DNA of 64,000 bases from Ketobacter sp964016105 (GTDB lineage Bacteria; Pseudomonadota; Gammaproteobacteria; Pseudomonadales; Ketobacteraceae). Shown here piece after piece: positions 41,144 through 50,571 of this stretch. The stretch spans positions 124,001 through 188,000 of the forward strand of contig CAXHEX010000008.1 of the NCBI GenBank assembly GCA_964016105.1. The letters are read 5' to 3'. Each line of letters opens with the position of its first letter. Position 1 is the stretch's first letter. The notes under the pieces were generated by a model. The model had not been told where the DNA came from and searched no databases. It saw only the letters and a list, made by a program, of their open reading frames with translations. A program made the position numbers and the translations under genes.

Positions 41144-42013
41144 ATGCGTGATTATGGCAAGGTCTATACCCGCTTTTGGCTAAAGCAAAATGTTTTGTCT
41201 TGGAGTGACTCAGCGAAGTTGCTAGGACTGTATTTGCTTACATGCCCACACTGTAATTTGCTTGGCTGCTTTCGATTGCCGATTGGTTACGTTGCTTCTG
41301 ACTTGAACTGGGAAGAGCAACAAGTTGCTAAGGCTTTAAGTGAGTTAGAACAAGATAAGTTCCTGATTCGTTGCGAGGAATCCGGTTGGACTTTGATTCG
41401 GAGCTTTCTGAAGCACAATCCAATCGAAAACCCAAACCAAGGTAAAGCAGCCTTTCGGTTGCTTAAAGATGTACCTGCCGACTTCGTTGGTATGGCATCG
41501 CTTTTGAAATCACTTGCCGCTTTCCAAGCTCGGCTTCCAGAAGAATTTTCATCATTGTTTATGCCTGATGGCAACCCGGTAAGGGACTCTCAACGGTCGG
41601 ATGACTCTGAGAGAAGCAATAAGTCAACAGTTAAAACTGTTACCCACATACAGTTTGAAGACTTCTGGGATGTACAAATACGCAAAGAAAAGAAAGCGAA
41701 AGCCAAAGAAGAATGGCTACGCATGGGCCTCAATGAAGACCATGAACTCGCCTTGGAAGTGCTAACACGCTGGAAAGAGCAACGTGACAACCGATTGCAG
41801 TATCAAGATCGGACTAAGACCCCTATGCCACATAACTGGCTTTTAAACCGGCAATGGGAAGACGAGTACGTTCGCATTGATGAAGTACAGCAATCATCGA
41901 CGAGCCTAAAGGGCAGCAATCACCAATTGAATATTGAAGAAAGCAATCGTCGCATCGCTGAAAGCTGGGCCGGACCAGGTATTCGGGAGGTTCGTTCAAG
42001 TGCAGGAGGTTGA
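41144..42013 (+). CDS. Replication-protein-like (phage O-type) DNA-binding protein
   Basis: A 289-residue protein. The N-terminal half (about 1-115) resembles a winged-helix replication organiser: RFWLKQNVLSWSDSAKLLGLYLLTCPHCNLLGCFRLP, then WEEQQVAKALSELEQDKFLIRCEESGWTLI. The middle is polar and the C-terminal part is charged. Its place after cro recalls phage O-type initiators. SXT-family elements carry conserved genes here. Function is not shown. The stop overlaps the next gene by 14 nt. Confidence 0.6.
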   Translation: MRDYGKVYTRFWLKQNVLSWSDSAKLLGLYLLTCPHCNLLGCFRLPIGYVASDLNWEEQQVAKALSELEQDKFLIRCEESGWTLIRSFLKHNPIENPNQGKAAFRLLKDVPADFVGMASLLKSLAAFQARLPEEFSSLFMPDGNPVRDSQRSDDSERSNKSTVKTVTHIQFEDFWDVQIRKEKKAKAKEEWLRMGLNEDHELALEVLTRWKEQRDNRLQYQDRTKTPMPHNWLLNRQWEDEYVRIDEVQQSSTSLKGSNHQLNIEESNRRIAESWAGPGIREVRSSAGG

Positions 42014-42662
42014 TAAACGCGAGTTTGCTGAAGTTTGGGGAGCAGCTTGGGCCATGTATGGCAAAAGCGTATCACCGCAATTGCTATCCATCGCATTTGA
42101 AGCCCTTCGTGCTTATAGCATTGAAGAAGTGCGAATCGGTCTGACTCGGCATATTCAATCACCGGATACTGGGCAATTTTTTCCAAGGCCCGCTGACGTC
42201 ATCAAGCATATCGATGGCAACTCGGGTTCAAGAGCCATGATTGCTTGGAACAAAGTTGACAAGGCTGTTCGTCAGGTTGGCGCTTGGACATCCGTGATGT
42301 TTGACGATGCACTTATCCACCGCGTGATTTCAGACATGGGGGGATGGGTTGAACTCTGCAAAGTTGATGACAGGGAATACCCCTTTAAGCAAAAAGAGTT
42401 TTTAACACGCTACCAGGCTTACTTGCTGCGGGACGAAGTGGGTGAATACCCAAGGCTATTACAGGGTATTGCAGACCGTCAGAACCAGCAAAAAGGATTT
42501 GATATGCAAGCGCCTGTTGCCGTGGGCGACTGGTCAAAAGCGGCACAAGTTTATACGAGAGGCATCGCCGACTTTAGCGCAGTGCCTTTGAAAAGAATAA
42601 GCCCGAAAGCCATTCAAGCGCTTCTCGGAAATCAATTAGAGGACAAAAATGAAAACGATTAA
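42000..42662 (+). CDS. Conserved ICE protein, phage P-like replication context
   Basis: About 220 residues from GTG 42000, which has GGGAGG 8 nt upstream; an ATG at 41934 would overlap the previous gene by 80 nt and has no such site. The N-terminal part (DKREFAEVWGAAWAMYGKSVSPQLLSIAFEALRAYSIEEVRIGLTRHI, then GQFFPRPADVIKHI) is a short helical domain found in phage-encoded replication-associated proteins. WxxVxxAVRQVG and the later GGWVELC also fit. It probably works with the preceding gene. The next gene overlaps it by 14 nt. Confidence 0.6.
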   Translation: MQEVDKREFAEVWGAAWAMYGKSVSPQLLSIAFEALRAYSIEEVRIGLTRHIQSPDTGQFFPRPADVIKHIDGNSGSRAMIAWNKVDKAVRQVGAWTSVMFDDALIHRVISDMGGWVELCKVDDREYPFKQKEFLTRYQAYLLRDEVGEYPRLLQGIADRQNQQKGFDMQAPVAVGDWSKAAQVYTRGIADFSAVPLKRISPKAIQALLGNQLEDKNEND

Positions 42663-43197
42663 AGCAAAAACCATTGCCCTAGTGATAGCCATGTCCGCAA
42701 GCACTTCAGTCTATGCGTTTCCGGGCTATCAGTGGGAAAATGCAGCACAAAGCGTTGGTATTGATCCAGTCATGCTCTACGCCGTTGCCTTGGCTGAGTC
42801 GGCCTCACATCGTGGTCTTAACATGACCAGTCCATGGCCATACGCAATTCGCAATGGTTCAAATGCAACCTACGCCAAATCTAAGACAGAAGCTGAGCAA
42901 CTGTTAAACCAGGCACTTCAAGAGAGTGAAAAATACCAGCTAGATATTGGCCTTATGCAAATCAATTTGCATTGGCATGGGCATCGAGTGAGCTCAGCAG
43001 CCGAACTGCTAGACCCCATCACCAACCTTACTGTCGGCTCCAGTATTTTGGCCGAAGCAATCAAGTCTTCACCAAACGATTTAGAGCTTGGCATAGGCCG
43101 CTATCACAGTTGGAACGAAGAGCGTGCACGCTGGTATGGGCAAAGAGTGCTTTCTATCTATCGCAATATTTTACATGAACTGGAGGTCCGTCAATGA
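42649..43197 (+). CDS. Lytic transglycosylase (SLT domain), exported
   Basis: A 182-residue protein with a signal peptide (MKTIKAKTIALVIAMSASTSVYA) and a soluble-lytic-transglycosylase fold. The catalytic Glu is in LYAVALAESAS and the family motif GLMQINLHWHG follows. It would cut peptidoglycan in the periplasm, probably to make room for the conjugation apparatus. It is part of the setCD operon (ATGA overlap with setD). Confidence 0.8.
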   Translation: MKTIKAKTIALVIAMSASTSVYAFPGYQWENAAQSVGIDPVMLYAVALAESASHRGLNMTSPWPYAIRNGSNATYAKSKTEAEQLLNQALQESEKYQLDIGLMQINLHWHGHRVSSAAELLDPITNLTVGSSILAEAIKSSPNDLELGIGRYHSWNEERARWYGQRVLSIYRNILHELEVRQ

Positions 43198-43493
43198 CAA
43201 CCAATCAACAAGACTTCTATCAATTAAATTTGGCGTACTTACACGCAGCACGGGAATTGGCGCGCATTGATCCGCAAGAGGCAGTCTTGCGCTTTGGACT
43301 TACACGCGATGTGGTTGATGCGCTGATTAATGCTGGAGTTGACGACCTGCAACGAGTGGCGACCTCATCATTCATGCTGTTTCAACCAAGGGGTAACCAA
43401 AGCCAACTGATTGAGATGGTGAAGAGCAAAGGCACAGGTATCCCAAGAATCGCTTATTTATTATCAACCCTAAACAACAAGGGGGATGCATGA
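43194..43493 (+). CDS. setD: SetD, FlhD-like activator subunit
   Basis: A 99-residue helical protein. DFYQLNLAYLHAARELARIDPQEAVLRFGLTRDVVDALINAG follows the FlhD pattern. It pairs with SetC to activate ICE transfer genes, as in SXT. It overlaps the upstream transglycosylase and the downstream setC by 4 nt (ATGA), implying coupled translation and balanced subunit output. Confidence 0.85.
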   Translation: MTTNQQDFYQLNLAYLHAARELARIDPQEAVLRFGLTRDVVDALINAGVDDLQRVATSSFMLFQPRGNQSQLIEMVKSKGTGIPRIAYLLSTLNNKGDA

Positions 43494-44023
43494 TTGATAA
43501 CCTGTCCAAAAGTGAGCTGTTTACCCGAGCCTCGCTGCTTATTAAGTACGGATTTCGAACAACCATTATCGCGCTCGATACTGGTTTGCCAATCCACATT
43601 ATCAGAAGGCTGCACAAAGAAGTGACTGGCAAGTCACCTTGTCCTGGTCAATTGCCAGAATCTGATGCCATTGTTAAAAGCAGAAGAGCCCTAGTTGAAG
43701 GCTCCCTGCTGATGGCGCTTTATGTCAATATTGGTGGTGATAATGTCTACAAGCAATTAAATATCGATGCTTTGATGAAGGCTTACGATGCGTACTTGGT
43801 TGCAAGAGAAGAGGCAGATCTTCCAGCTGAGATCCCCTGGAAAAAACTGACCATCAATGAAGGTTGGGTTCTAGCTCGTGATTTAAGATCACAGCTTGCA
43901 TCCTTACATCGGTGTCGATGCGGCAGTCTGTATTTGACGGTATCTCAACAGCGCATTCAGCTTAAATGTCCTGTGTGCGAGATTATGGCCGAGCAAACCA
44001 CTAGAGCACTTTTTGAGAACTAA
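43490..44023 (+). CDS. setC: SetC, FlhC-like activator subunit
   Basis: A 177-residue FlhC homologue. The N-terminal part has a helix-turn-helix-like stretch (SLLIKYGFRTTIIALDTGLPIHIIRRLHKEVTG). The C-terminal zinc knuckle has CRCG and CPVC. With SetD it forms the master activator of SXT/R391 conjugation genes. Length equals that recalled for SXT SetC. It is the last gene of the early operon. Confidence 0.9.
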   Translation: MIDNLSKSELFTRASLLIKYGFRTTIIALDTGLPIHIIRRLHKEVTGKSPCPGQLPESDAIVKSRRALVEGSLLMALYVNIGGDNVYKQLNIDALMKAYDAYLVAREEADLPAEIPWKKLTINEGWVLARDLRSQLASLHRCRCGSLYLTVSQQRIQLKCPVCEIMAEQTTRALFEN

Positions 44024-44077
44024 CATACTGATACATGATTTGATTGTGCACCGCCCGTGCACTTTGAGAGTACTAAG

Positions 44078-44509
44078 ATGACAAACTTACTTAAATCTTT
44101 ACCAGCACGCTGCTGGGTTATATCACTGGGGCTTTTTCTGGCGACTTTGGCTGTGGCTCATTTTTTTCCCTCAGAAATATTAACAGCATCTGCCAAGTTA
44201 GCGGCTTTGCCATTTCTGTTCTGCACCGTCGTTTTTTTCAGCTACTTGGGATTCAAAGCGACCTGCAACCCCATCGGCCTTATAGCCATCACCACTACGT
44301 TTTTAGCAATCGCATATTGGCAAGCGAGTTGGACAATTTTCTGTGTCGGCTTAGCATTCTTAGGCTTAAGCGGTCTAACCCTCTTGTTTCAAAGGCAACT
44401 GAAAGATACCGGTCGAGAACTAAGCCTGAGCGAAAAAAAATATTGGTACTGGGTAAACGAATTTGCAGATGGTCGCTCATCTATTCTCCCCAAAAAACCA
44501 AAAAAGTAG
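44078..44509 (+). CDS. eex: Eex, entry exclusion inner-membrane protein
   Basis: From ATG 44078 (143 residues). An in-frame GTG at 44057 is less likely. Helices include WVISLGLFLATLAVAHFF, LAALPFLFCTVVFFSYLG, IGLIAITTTFLAIAYW and TIFCVGLAFLGLSGLTLL, followed by a charged cytoplasmic tail (KKYWYWVNEFADGRSSILPKKPKK). In SXT/R391, Eex in the recipient recognises TraG of the donor and blocks redundant transfer. Position next to traG, size and topology fit. Confidence 0.82.
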   Translation: MTNLLKSLPARCWVISLGLFLATLAVAHFFPSEILTASAKLAALPFLFCTVVFFSYLGFKATCNPIGLIAITTTFLAIAYWQASWTIFCVGLAFLGLSGLTLLFQRQLKDTGRELSLSEKKYWYWVNEFADGRSSILPKKPKK

Positions 44510-44531
44510 CCAGCCTACCACGCTGACTACC
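44501..44531 (-). terminator. Rho-independent terminator after traG
   Basis: On the minus strand an imperfect hairpin GTAGTCAGC...GCTGGCTAC is followed by TTTTT. It lies 9 bp past the traG stop and also covers the end of eex. Confidence 0.6.
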
Positions 44532-44539
44532 TTCTATTT

Positions 44540-47500
44540 CTAGTTCCTTCCTGATGCCTGGTTATAGGCCCTAATATCAATCAAGTTGTTCTGAGCATAA
44601 TCTCCCGCAAGGGATGCATTTGAGATCACCGCTATCTGCTTATCCACAAATGCTTTATCTTCTTCAGACACACTGTCAGGGATGTAAGCGCCACTCTCAT
44701 CCTTTTGACGATACTCATTTAGCATTTGCTCCCTTAGGCCAAGCATTTCAGGCGACCAACTCGATGAGTCTTCAGAGTTGAATACGCGCCCTGCCAAACC
44801 TTCATTGAAAGCTTGAGCGAACACTTGACTTTGAATCGGGGTCAATCCCATTCTCTGCCCTTCGCTGTATGCTTCCTGTTTAAAATCATCGGCGTACTGT
44901 TCTAAGAACTCACCATACCGATTGTTAACTGCCGCACCAAATGCCCCCGCCAACATGGCTTCAGACTTAGTGCCCCAGTTTACTTCGGAGGCATACTGCG
45001 AACTCGATCCACTGTATGCATCATTAAACGCCGTCAATGGATTTTCCAAAGAGGTTCCGGCATCAACGGCGGCTTTTAAGCCATCCCAGGTTGATTTGCT
45101 GGCCACCGTAGCGTTGTGCAAGAAACCTCGTGAGCCAGGATCTTCAAGCGCTTGTTCTTTGTAACTCTCATAGTCTTCGCCAAAGTGATTCAAGGTATGC
45201 AGTGCTGCATCAGTATGCTTGCCACTGAAATCACCAATAGCACTGGCGCTGTTGAAGAACATTTCAGCACCAGAAACTCCGCTATCGTCAGCCATAATGC
45301 GTGATCGCCACTGAGATCCAGCTTCACTGTTTAGTCCAGATTGATAGGTACTTGTGTCAGAAGCTACGGCCTGCTGAGCTTGCTGCTGATGTGCATTCAA
45401 CTGTCCATCTATACCAGACAGATTGGTTTGGTAAGCCGATTGAGCTGCGTTGAACTGAGTTTGAACTGTTGCTGCATCCTCGTATCCGCCCAATACACCC
45501 GATTCAACTTGGCTTTGAATACCACCAAAAGTAGGTGCAGTTGATGACATGCCTTCATTAGAGCGCGGCTGAATTGATCGTAAATCGGCTCCGGTAGCCA
45601 TGGCCATAACAGTCATTGCTGCTTGATAATCATTGTCGCGTTCAGCGGGCGTTGAAGAGTTGCTATAGGTCAAAGACTCCATAGCTGCGGCCACATACGC
45701 CTGATTATCATCAGGTAGCAAGCGCTGATACATTGGAAGGTTTTCACGTAATCGGTTACCGGCTTCAACATGCTGGTTCATATAGCGACCTAAATAATCC
45801 ATGACTTCAGGATTATCCGCCGCTAGTCGGGTTAACGTCGCACCATCAGTATTTCTTTGTCCTGATAGACTGTAGCTGGCCTGATCAAGCTCACTAAAGC
45901 GGTTTGATGCCGTGACAACGTCTTGTGCTGAACTCTGAAGTGACTGATAGTCTTGGTTAGACAACGACATTTCAACGCCAGAACGTCTTGAGTCTGAAAG
46001 GTCCTTAACCATCGCATCGCGATACTCAGCACGTCGTGAATCACTTGATGCCAAGCTTTGCATCTCCCCAGTGATGGTATTTGCGGTCGTAGAGCGAGAA
46101 CTGCCTTCTGATGACTCAACTTGGCCACTAAAGTTACCACCTAAATCCAAGCCTGCTCGTAACCGTGATATTTTTGGTACACGAGATGAGTCTGGCTTAT
46201 CGACTCCTGGCAAGTTGCCCTGTGGGGAGTCATTCCCCCCTGTACCAAGTAATCTTCCCAAGAACCCTTTATCTGCTACTTCTTTATCATCGGTATTTGT
46301 AATGGTTCCATCGCCACCGACCCTTAAGCCTCCCGATAACACGCCAGATACCAAGCCACGTACAGCATCTTTTTTATCGTCTCCAAAACCATATCGAGAT
46401 TGCAGGTCATCAGTAACCTGATTAACAACGGCGCTAGATGCAGAGTTAGATGAGCCGATCTGACGTCCAACCGAGGAAAGGTTGTCGTAACTTAGCTTTT
46501 CACCAAAAGTTCGACTCATAGTATTCCCAACCTGACGACTAAAGGCTTGGGTTGCCTGAGTCATGGATTCTTTTGCAGAGCCGACCATTGAACCCACTGC
46601 GTTTCCGACAGAGAAACTGCTTAGTAGGTTTGACGCGCCGGTCATAGCAGAACCAGTGAGGGCTGAATTTTGGAACATTGACTGTGATTGCATTACCGGG
46701 GCATTTTTCGCGACATCTGGACTTGCCAGCTTTTCATCAATGGCATCACCGTTTTGTAGACGCCCAGCCAAGTGGGTAGCGGTTATTGCTGAGCCATAAA
46801 CGAGCATGAGCGAAATCGCCGGAACACTCGACGCCAACATGCCGCCAGTAGCTATCCAGGTTTGCAGCACTGAATCCATCTGCATCATCCCAGCAAAAGA
46901 TGGCACTTCTGTACCTGCAAAGGCATCAAGAGCAGACATTTTCCCTGCAACGGTTAAATGAATATACAGGTTAATGATGGCCATGACAGGCATCCAAAGT
47001 TGAATCCAAAGCAGGATTAACAAGTACTTCCCAGCCATTCGCATCCCGATTTGGCCAAGGGCTATCACAAAGGCCATCAATGGGGTGATGGCGTAAATGA
47101 ACCCCTCAAAAAACGTCATCATCGGACGAACGATACTCTGGAACAGGGTCTGCTCCGCCGCCCATTGCGTATTACGCTGCTCAATCGCTTGGTTAACCAT
47201 AACGGCTGCGGTGAAAGCTTGATCATCCATATACTTGCCCGTCACGCTTTGCTCATAAATAGGCAAAAGCACTGACGCGGTCATATACTCTTGGGTGTTA
47301 ACCGAAGCCAAACCAAGGTTATTCAGTGCATTTCGGATCACGTCATCAGTGTCAGTGGCTGACGAAGTTCCCAATGAAGCTGACAGAACCTGTTTAAGCC
47401 TTGGAATGAAGGTTGATTCTGTCATGAGTTTCAGCTGGCTATAGGCATCGGTGCAGTCCAAATCGCTACTGCTACCACTGAGCATGATGCGCGTGCCATA

Positions 47501-48109
47501 AATGCGCGAATCAAACCTAATCGCAGTCATCGGGTTAGGATCACTCAGCACCTGATCGAGGTTCTTTTGGCCAATGTCGATACCAATCAAGGTGCACTCT
47601 TTAATGTAGTTAAACCACGATTGCTCGATGTCCGAGCCGCCGACACGATTTGCATCACCCAACCCAGAGCGATCCATCACCTGTTTTCTCACTTTAATCA
47701 GTGACTGTAAACTGGATGCAAAGCCGTATTCCGTCATGGCGGGAGTTGAGAAGGCGGTTTCAAACAATCGCGTGATTTGAAAGCCAACAGTCGAAATCGT
47801 ACTACCTGCGGCAGCAACACCGATGGGCACATTATCAACCACTCGAACTTGCCCCGTGTACGCATCCTCAATGCTCACTCGGGTACTGGGTCCAAACATG
47901 GTTGCAAAGACTAGCCATGAGACTAAAACGTGCTGAAAGTTAATCCCACGACCACCTTGCATTAAGGCCTGAACAGAGACCATCAATACCCCAATGAGCA
48001 AGCCAATGCGAACCATTGAAGTAAAATCGCCTGTACCAGTGATCATCGCGACAGCATTCAGGACCTGTTCTAAAAAAGCCGAATCCCCGATGGAATAGAT
48101 TTCCCACAT
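44540..48109 (-). CDS. traG: TraG, conjugation mating-pair stabilisation and entry-exclusion target protein
   Basis: A 1189-residue inner-membrane T4SS protein, the size recalled for SXT-family TraG. The N-terminal third holds several helices (SMVRIGLLIGVLMVSVQALM; VLVSWLVFATMFG; GFIYAITPLMAFVIALGQIG; YLLILLWIQLWMPVMAIINLYIHL). The rest is a long polar, Ser/Gln-rich domain. Residues 606-608 are T-D-D in NTDDKEV. From memory this triplet sets exclusion group: PGE in SXT and TGD in R391. TDD would be a variant of the R type. It follows traH after 3 bp. Confidence 0.95.
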   Translation of the reverse strand: MWEIYSIGDSAFLEQVLNAVAMITGTGDFTSMVRIGLLIGVLMVSVQALMQGGRGINFQHVLVSWLVFATMFGPSTRVSIEDAYTGQVRVVDNVPIGVAAAGSTISTVGFQITRLFETAFSTPAMTEYGFASSLQSLIKVRKQVMDRSGLGDANRVGGSDIEQSWFNYIKECTLIGIDIGQKNLDQVLSDPNPMTAIRFDSRIYGTRIMLSGSSSDLDCTDAYSQLKLMTESTFIPRLKQVLSASLGTSSATDTDDVIRNALNNLGLASVNTQEYMTASVLLPIYEQSVTGKYMDDQAFTAAVMVNQAIEQRNTQWAAEQTLFQSIVRPMMTFFEGFIYAITPLMAFVIALGQIGMRMAGKYLLILLWIQLWMPVMAIINLYIHLTVAGKMSALDAFAGTEVPSFAGMMQMDSVLQTWIATGGMLASSVPAISLMLVYGSAITATHLAGRLQNGDAIDEKLASPDVAKNAPVMQSQSMFQNSALTGSAMTGASNLLSSFSVGNAVGSMVGSAKESMTQATQAFSRQVGNTMSRTFGEKLSYDNLSSVGRQIGSSNSASSAVVNQVTDDLQSRYGFGDDKKDAVRGLVSGVLSGGLRVGGDGTITNTDDKEVADKGFLGRLLGTGGNDSPQGNLPGVDKPDSSRVPKISRLRAGLDLGGNFSGQVESSEGSSRSTTANTITGEMQSLASSDSRRAEYRDAMVKDLSDSRRSGVEMSLSNQDYQSLQSSAQDVVTASNRFSELDQASYSLSGQRNTDGATLTRLAADNPEVMDYLGRYMNQHVEAGNRLRENLPMYQRLLPDDNQAYVAAAMESLTYSNSSTPAERDNDYQAAMTVMAMATGADLRSIQPRSNEGMSSTAPTFGGIQSQVESGVLGGYEDAATVQTQFNAAQSAYQTNLSGIDGQLNAHQQQAQQAVASDTSTYQSGLNSEAGSQWRSRIMADDSGVSGAEMFFNSASAIGDFSGKHTDAALHTLNHFGEDYESYKEQALEDPGSRGFLHNATVASKSTWDGLKAAVDAGTSLENPLTAFNDAYSGSSSQYASEVNWGTKSEAMLAGAFGAAVNNRYGEFLEQYADDFKQEAYSEGQRMGLTPIQSQVFAQAFNEGLAGRVFNSEDSSSWSPEMLGLREQMLNEYRQKDESGAYIPDSVSEEDKAFVDKQIAVISNASLAGDYAQNNLIDIRAYNQASGRN

Positions 48110-48112
48110 TAT

Positions 48113-49501
48113 CTATTCCCCCAGTGCCGTAGATTTAACGGTGTAATAACGCTGCTTGCGAATGGTCTGAATCACCTGATTAAAATGTGCCAGCAATTCT
48201 TGCTCTGAACCGTATCTTCGCTGTAACGCAGCGTATTCCTCATTTATTTGGCGACGAGCACGTTCGAGGTCTTCAGTTAACAACTTCGCATAGGCATGAT
48301 CTTCCACACCGGAGGTACTTCTAGCTGCATTGAGCATGTCTTCAACCAATGCTCGGGCCATCTCAACAGCAATAAATGGTGCCGCTCTTGAAGCAAACGA
48401 CCTAGCAGCCCCTTCATTTAATGCAGAAAGTGTTCGAATCATGCCGCCAATGCTCGCAGGAGCCGAGGTCATAAAAGCCTTTTCGGTGGTGCTAGCAGCC
48501 CCTGTATTTCGTGCAAACTTAAAAATAATGCCGTTACTGGAACCTGTACCAAGAAGTAAATTTTCTACTTGGGTTGATAACCCGGTCAGGGTCACGTTAG
48601 TGATTGTCGGATTCAGACAGCCGTCTTGTGTCACTGTGTCACATCGGTACATAGCGACGTTACCGCCATGAATTAGATGCTCAATAGTCACTTTATTGCC
48701 ATTCAGTCGGGTCAGTTTTGGGGCTTTACCTTGACCATCAGCCGCATTAGCCAAATCACCAACGATGATCGAACCAGTCACCGACATAACCGCTTCAAGA
48801 AAACGATCATCCCCAGATGCAAACCAGCTTGATGCCGAGTGACGTTTCAGTGCTCGCCAGACCAAGTTACCTTTAATCGTTTTGTTCACATCAGATGCCG
48901 CGACACTTGAAGCATTCTCGTAAGGGTTCTTACCGTTGGATTCACTCCAACTGGTAAAAATGTCTCCAGCCCCTTTAAGTGAGCTCAACATGCTGGCCTC
49001 TGTTTGCCCCTTCTTACCAAAGGCGGCCAGGGTATCGTTCACGACTCCCTGAGCCATTTGACAGGAATTGCCAAAATATTCGTTCAACTGCTGGATTTTC
49101 TTTTGCAGTGTCTCCATGTGCTGGGAGCATTTCTCACACATAGCACTGAGCGCCAATTGGAATGCGTATCCCTTGGCATTTGCCGCTACAGAGCGAAGTA
49201 ATTGAACAAACTGATCTGCATTAACAAATGACAAACTTCCAGCGAACATATCAATGCCGCCACAACCGGCTTGGAATGACGGTGGCACCATAGAGACGAG
49301 GTTCTCGTTCATGATCCTGTTACGGACAACAACGCTTCCACCAGATATAACGCCACGCCGCTGACTCTCGAATACACCAGGCGCAGTGGTGTTGGTCATT
49401 GAACCAAACAACTGGTTCATCTCCTGTTGCAAGCTTGCTTGGCTTATAGACGAAAAACCAATCGCACAGGCGATTAGCGATACTTGGAATACTTTTTTCA
49501 T
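48113..49501 (-). CDS. traH: TraH, F-type T4SS assembly protein
   Basis: A 462-residue protein with a signal peptide (MKKVFQVSLIACAIGFSSISQAS). It has ASLQQEMNQLFGSMTN, GGSVVVRNRIMNENLVSMVPPSFQAGCGGIDMFAGSLSFVNADQFVQLLRSVAANAKGYAFQLAL and a cysteine cluster (MCEKCSQHMETLQ), the conserved TraH core. C-terminal coiled stretches follow. It acts in the periplasm for pilus assembly and extension. It lies 2 bp after traF and 3 bp before traG, so one operon. Confidence 0.95.
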   Translation of the reverse strand: MKKVFQVSLIACAIGFSSISQASLQQEMNQLFGSMTNTTAPGVFESQRRGVISGGSVVVRNRIMNENLVSMVPPSFQAGCGGIDMFAGSLSFVNADQFVQLLRSVAANAKGYAFQLALSAMCEKCSQHMETLQKKIQQLNEYFGNSCQMAQGVVNDTLAAFGKKGQTEASMLSSLKGAGDIFTSWSESNGKNPYENASSVAASDVNKTIKGNLVWRALKRHSASSWFASGDDRFLEAVMSVTGSIIVGDLANAADGQGKAPKLTRLNGNKVTIEHLIHGGNVAMYRCDTVTQDGCLNPTITNVTLTGLSTQVENLLLGTGSSNGIIFKFARNTGAASTTEKAFMTSAPASIGGMIRTLSALNEGAARSFASRAAPFIAVEMARALVEDMLNAARSTSGVEDHAYAKLLTEDLERARRQINEEYAALQRRYGSEQELLAHFNQVIQTIRKQRYYTVKSTALGE

Positions 49502-49503
49502 CG

Positions 49504-50448
49504 TTATAACCCTCCTTGTGCACGCAGGTAGCGAACAAGGAAATCAGGGTCCTGTAATATTTTTTCGTTAAGCTCTTGGGCTGACATCGCGAGTGAAACG
49601 CCGGGCTGAACAGGTCTGGTGGCATAGTAAGTTTGATCGTCAATCCAACCGGCTTGATGGGCTGCAAGAATGATTCGATTATTGAGCTCATCAAGGCTCA
49701 TTGCGCCCTGGCCAATCGGAGTGATGACATTAGGCGGGTCAACTAAGAAGACCGCAGGAACAGTCGTAACGGACAACGATTGTGCTTGTCCTGAATCGAC
49801 TTTGTAATTTGGAAATTCTCCACTTGGTAAAGGCAAGCCATCGACAGCAATAGCAAACACCTCGAAACCGTAGTTCAAAGCCATGGATTCGATGATAGGC
49901 GCTTGAGCATGGCAATAAGGGCAATCCGAACGATAGAAGAAGAACAAGCCAGCCCGTTTTGCTACTTCACCTAAAGCAACATCCCGTTGAGCGCCAGCTT
50001 CTCGATCCATCCGATTGGCAGCATAGGTCGCCAAGGGTCTGCGACTGATTTCATCCAAAACAGGATCGCCCATGACCACCTGCTGACTAACATCAGCAAA
50101 CTGTGAGCCCTTATCCATCATGACTCGCTGGAGATACAGATAGGCTCTGACATTCTCATTCGTCGGCTCATCAATTGCCTTGTCCATGAACGACTGCATG
50201 TGCTCACGAAACCAGGCAGCACTGAAGGGCTTTAGTTCGCTCTGACGGGACTCCACGACACCAGCTTCCGGCTCTATCAGCTCATCAGGCTGTTCAGGTT
50301 CGGGAATGACCTGATACCAAAACCAGCCTTCCTGACCACGCTGATAGAATTGCCCATCACTTGCATAGGCGGGCAAGATGAATAGAAAGAAAATAATGAT
50401 TGGGATGGTCACCCATAGGATGAACCAAGGTAACAAAGGCGTTCTCAT
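49504..50448 (-). CDS. traF: TraF, periplasmic thioredoxin-like T4SS protein
   Basis: The start is ATG 50448 with GGAG 6 nt upstream; an in-frame GTG at 50469 is inferior. A membrane or signal segment (LLPWFILWVTIPIIIFFLFILPAYA) is followed by the conserved F-type TraF head (FYQRGQEGWFWYQ). A thioredoxin fold with an intact CPYC (FYRSDCPYCHAQAP) comes next, with VTTVPAVFLVDP as the cis-Pro loop. It likely helps disulfide formation in pilus assembly proteins. It starts the traFHG operon, next to the hotspot cargo. Confidence 0.92.
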   Translation of the reverse strand: MRTPLLPWFILWVTIPIIIFFLFILPAYASDGQFYQRGQEGWFWYQVIPEPEQPDELIEPEAGVVESRQSELKPFSAAWFREHMQSFMDKAIDEPTNENVRAYLYLQRVMMDKGSQFADVSQQVVMGDPVLDEISRRPLATYAANRMDREAGAQRDVALGEVAKRAGLFFFYRSDCPYCHAQAPIIESMALNYGFEVFAIAVDGLPLPSGEFPNYKVDSGQAQSLSVTTVPAVFLVDPPNVITPIGQGAMSLDELNNRIILAAHQAGWIDDQTYYATRPVQPGVSLAMSAQELNEKILQDPDFLVRYLRAQGGL

Positions 50449-50571
50449 TGTCAGCTCCAGAAATTTCACAGAGCTAACATGCTAAAGATCCCCGTAAGAG
50501 CGATTGGCCAGATAGATGAAGGAATCGTGTGTGTTTCTGACTATCAATTATTTATTAGATACTGACTTCAC

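Noticed and set aside
42649..43197. A phage endolysin, considered for the transglycosylase gene
   Set aside because: It has a cleavable signal peptide and lies in the setCD operon of an ICE, with no holin or phage structural genes, so a conjugation-associated transglycosylase fits better.
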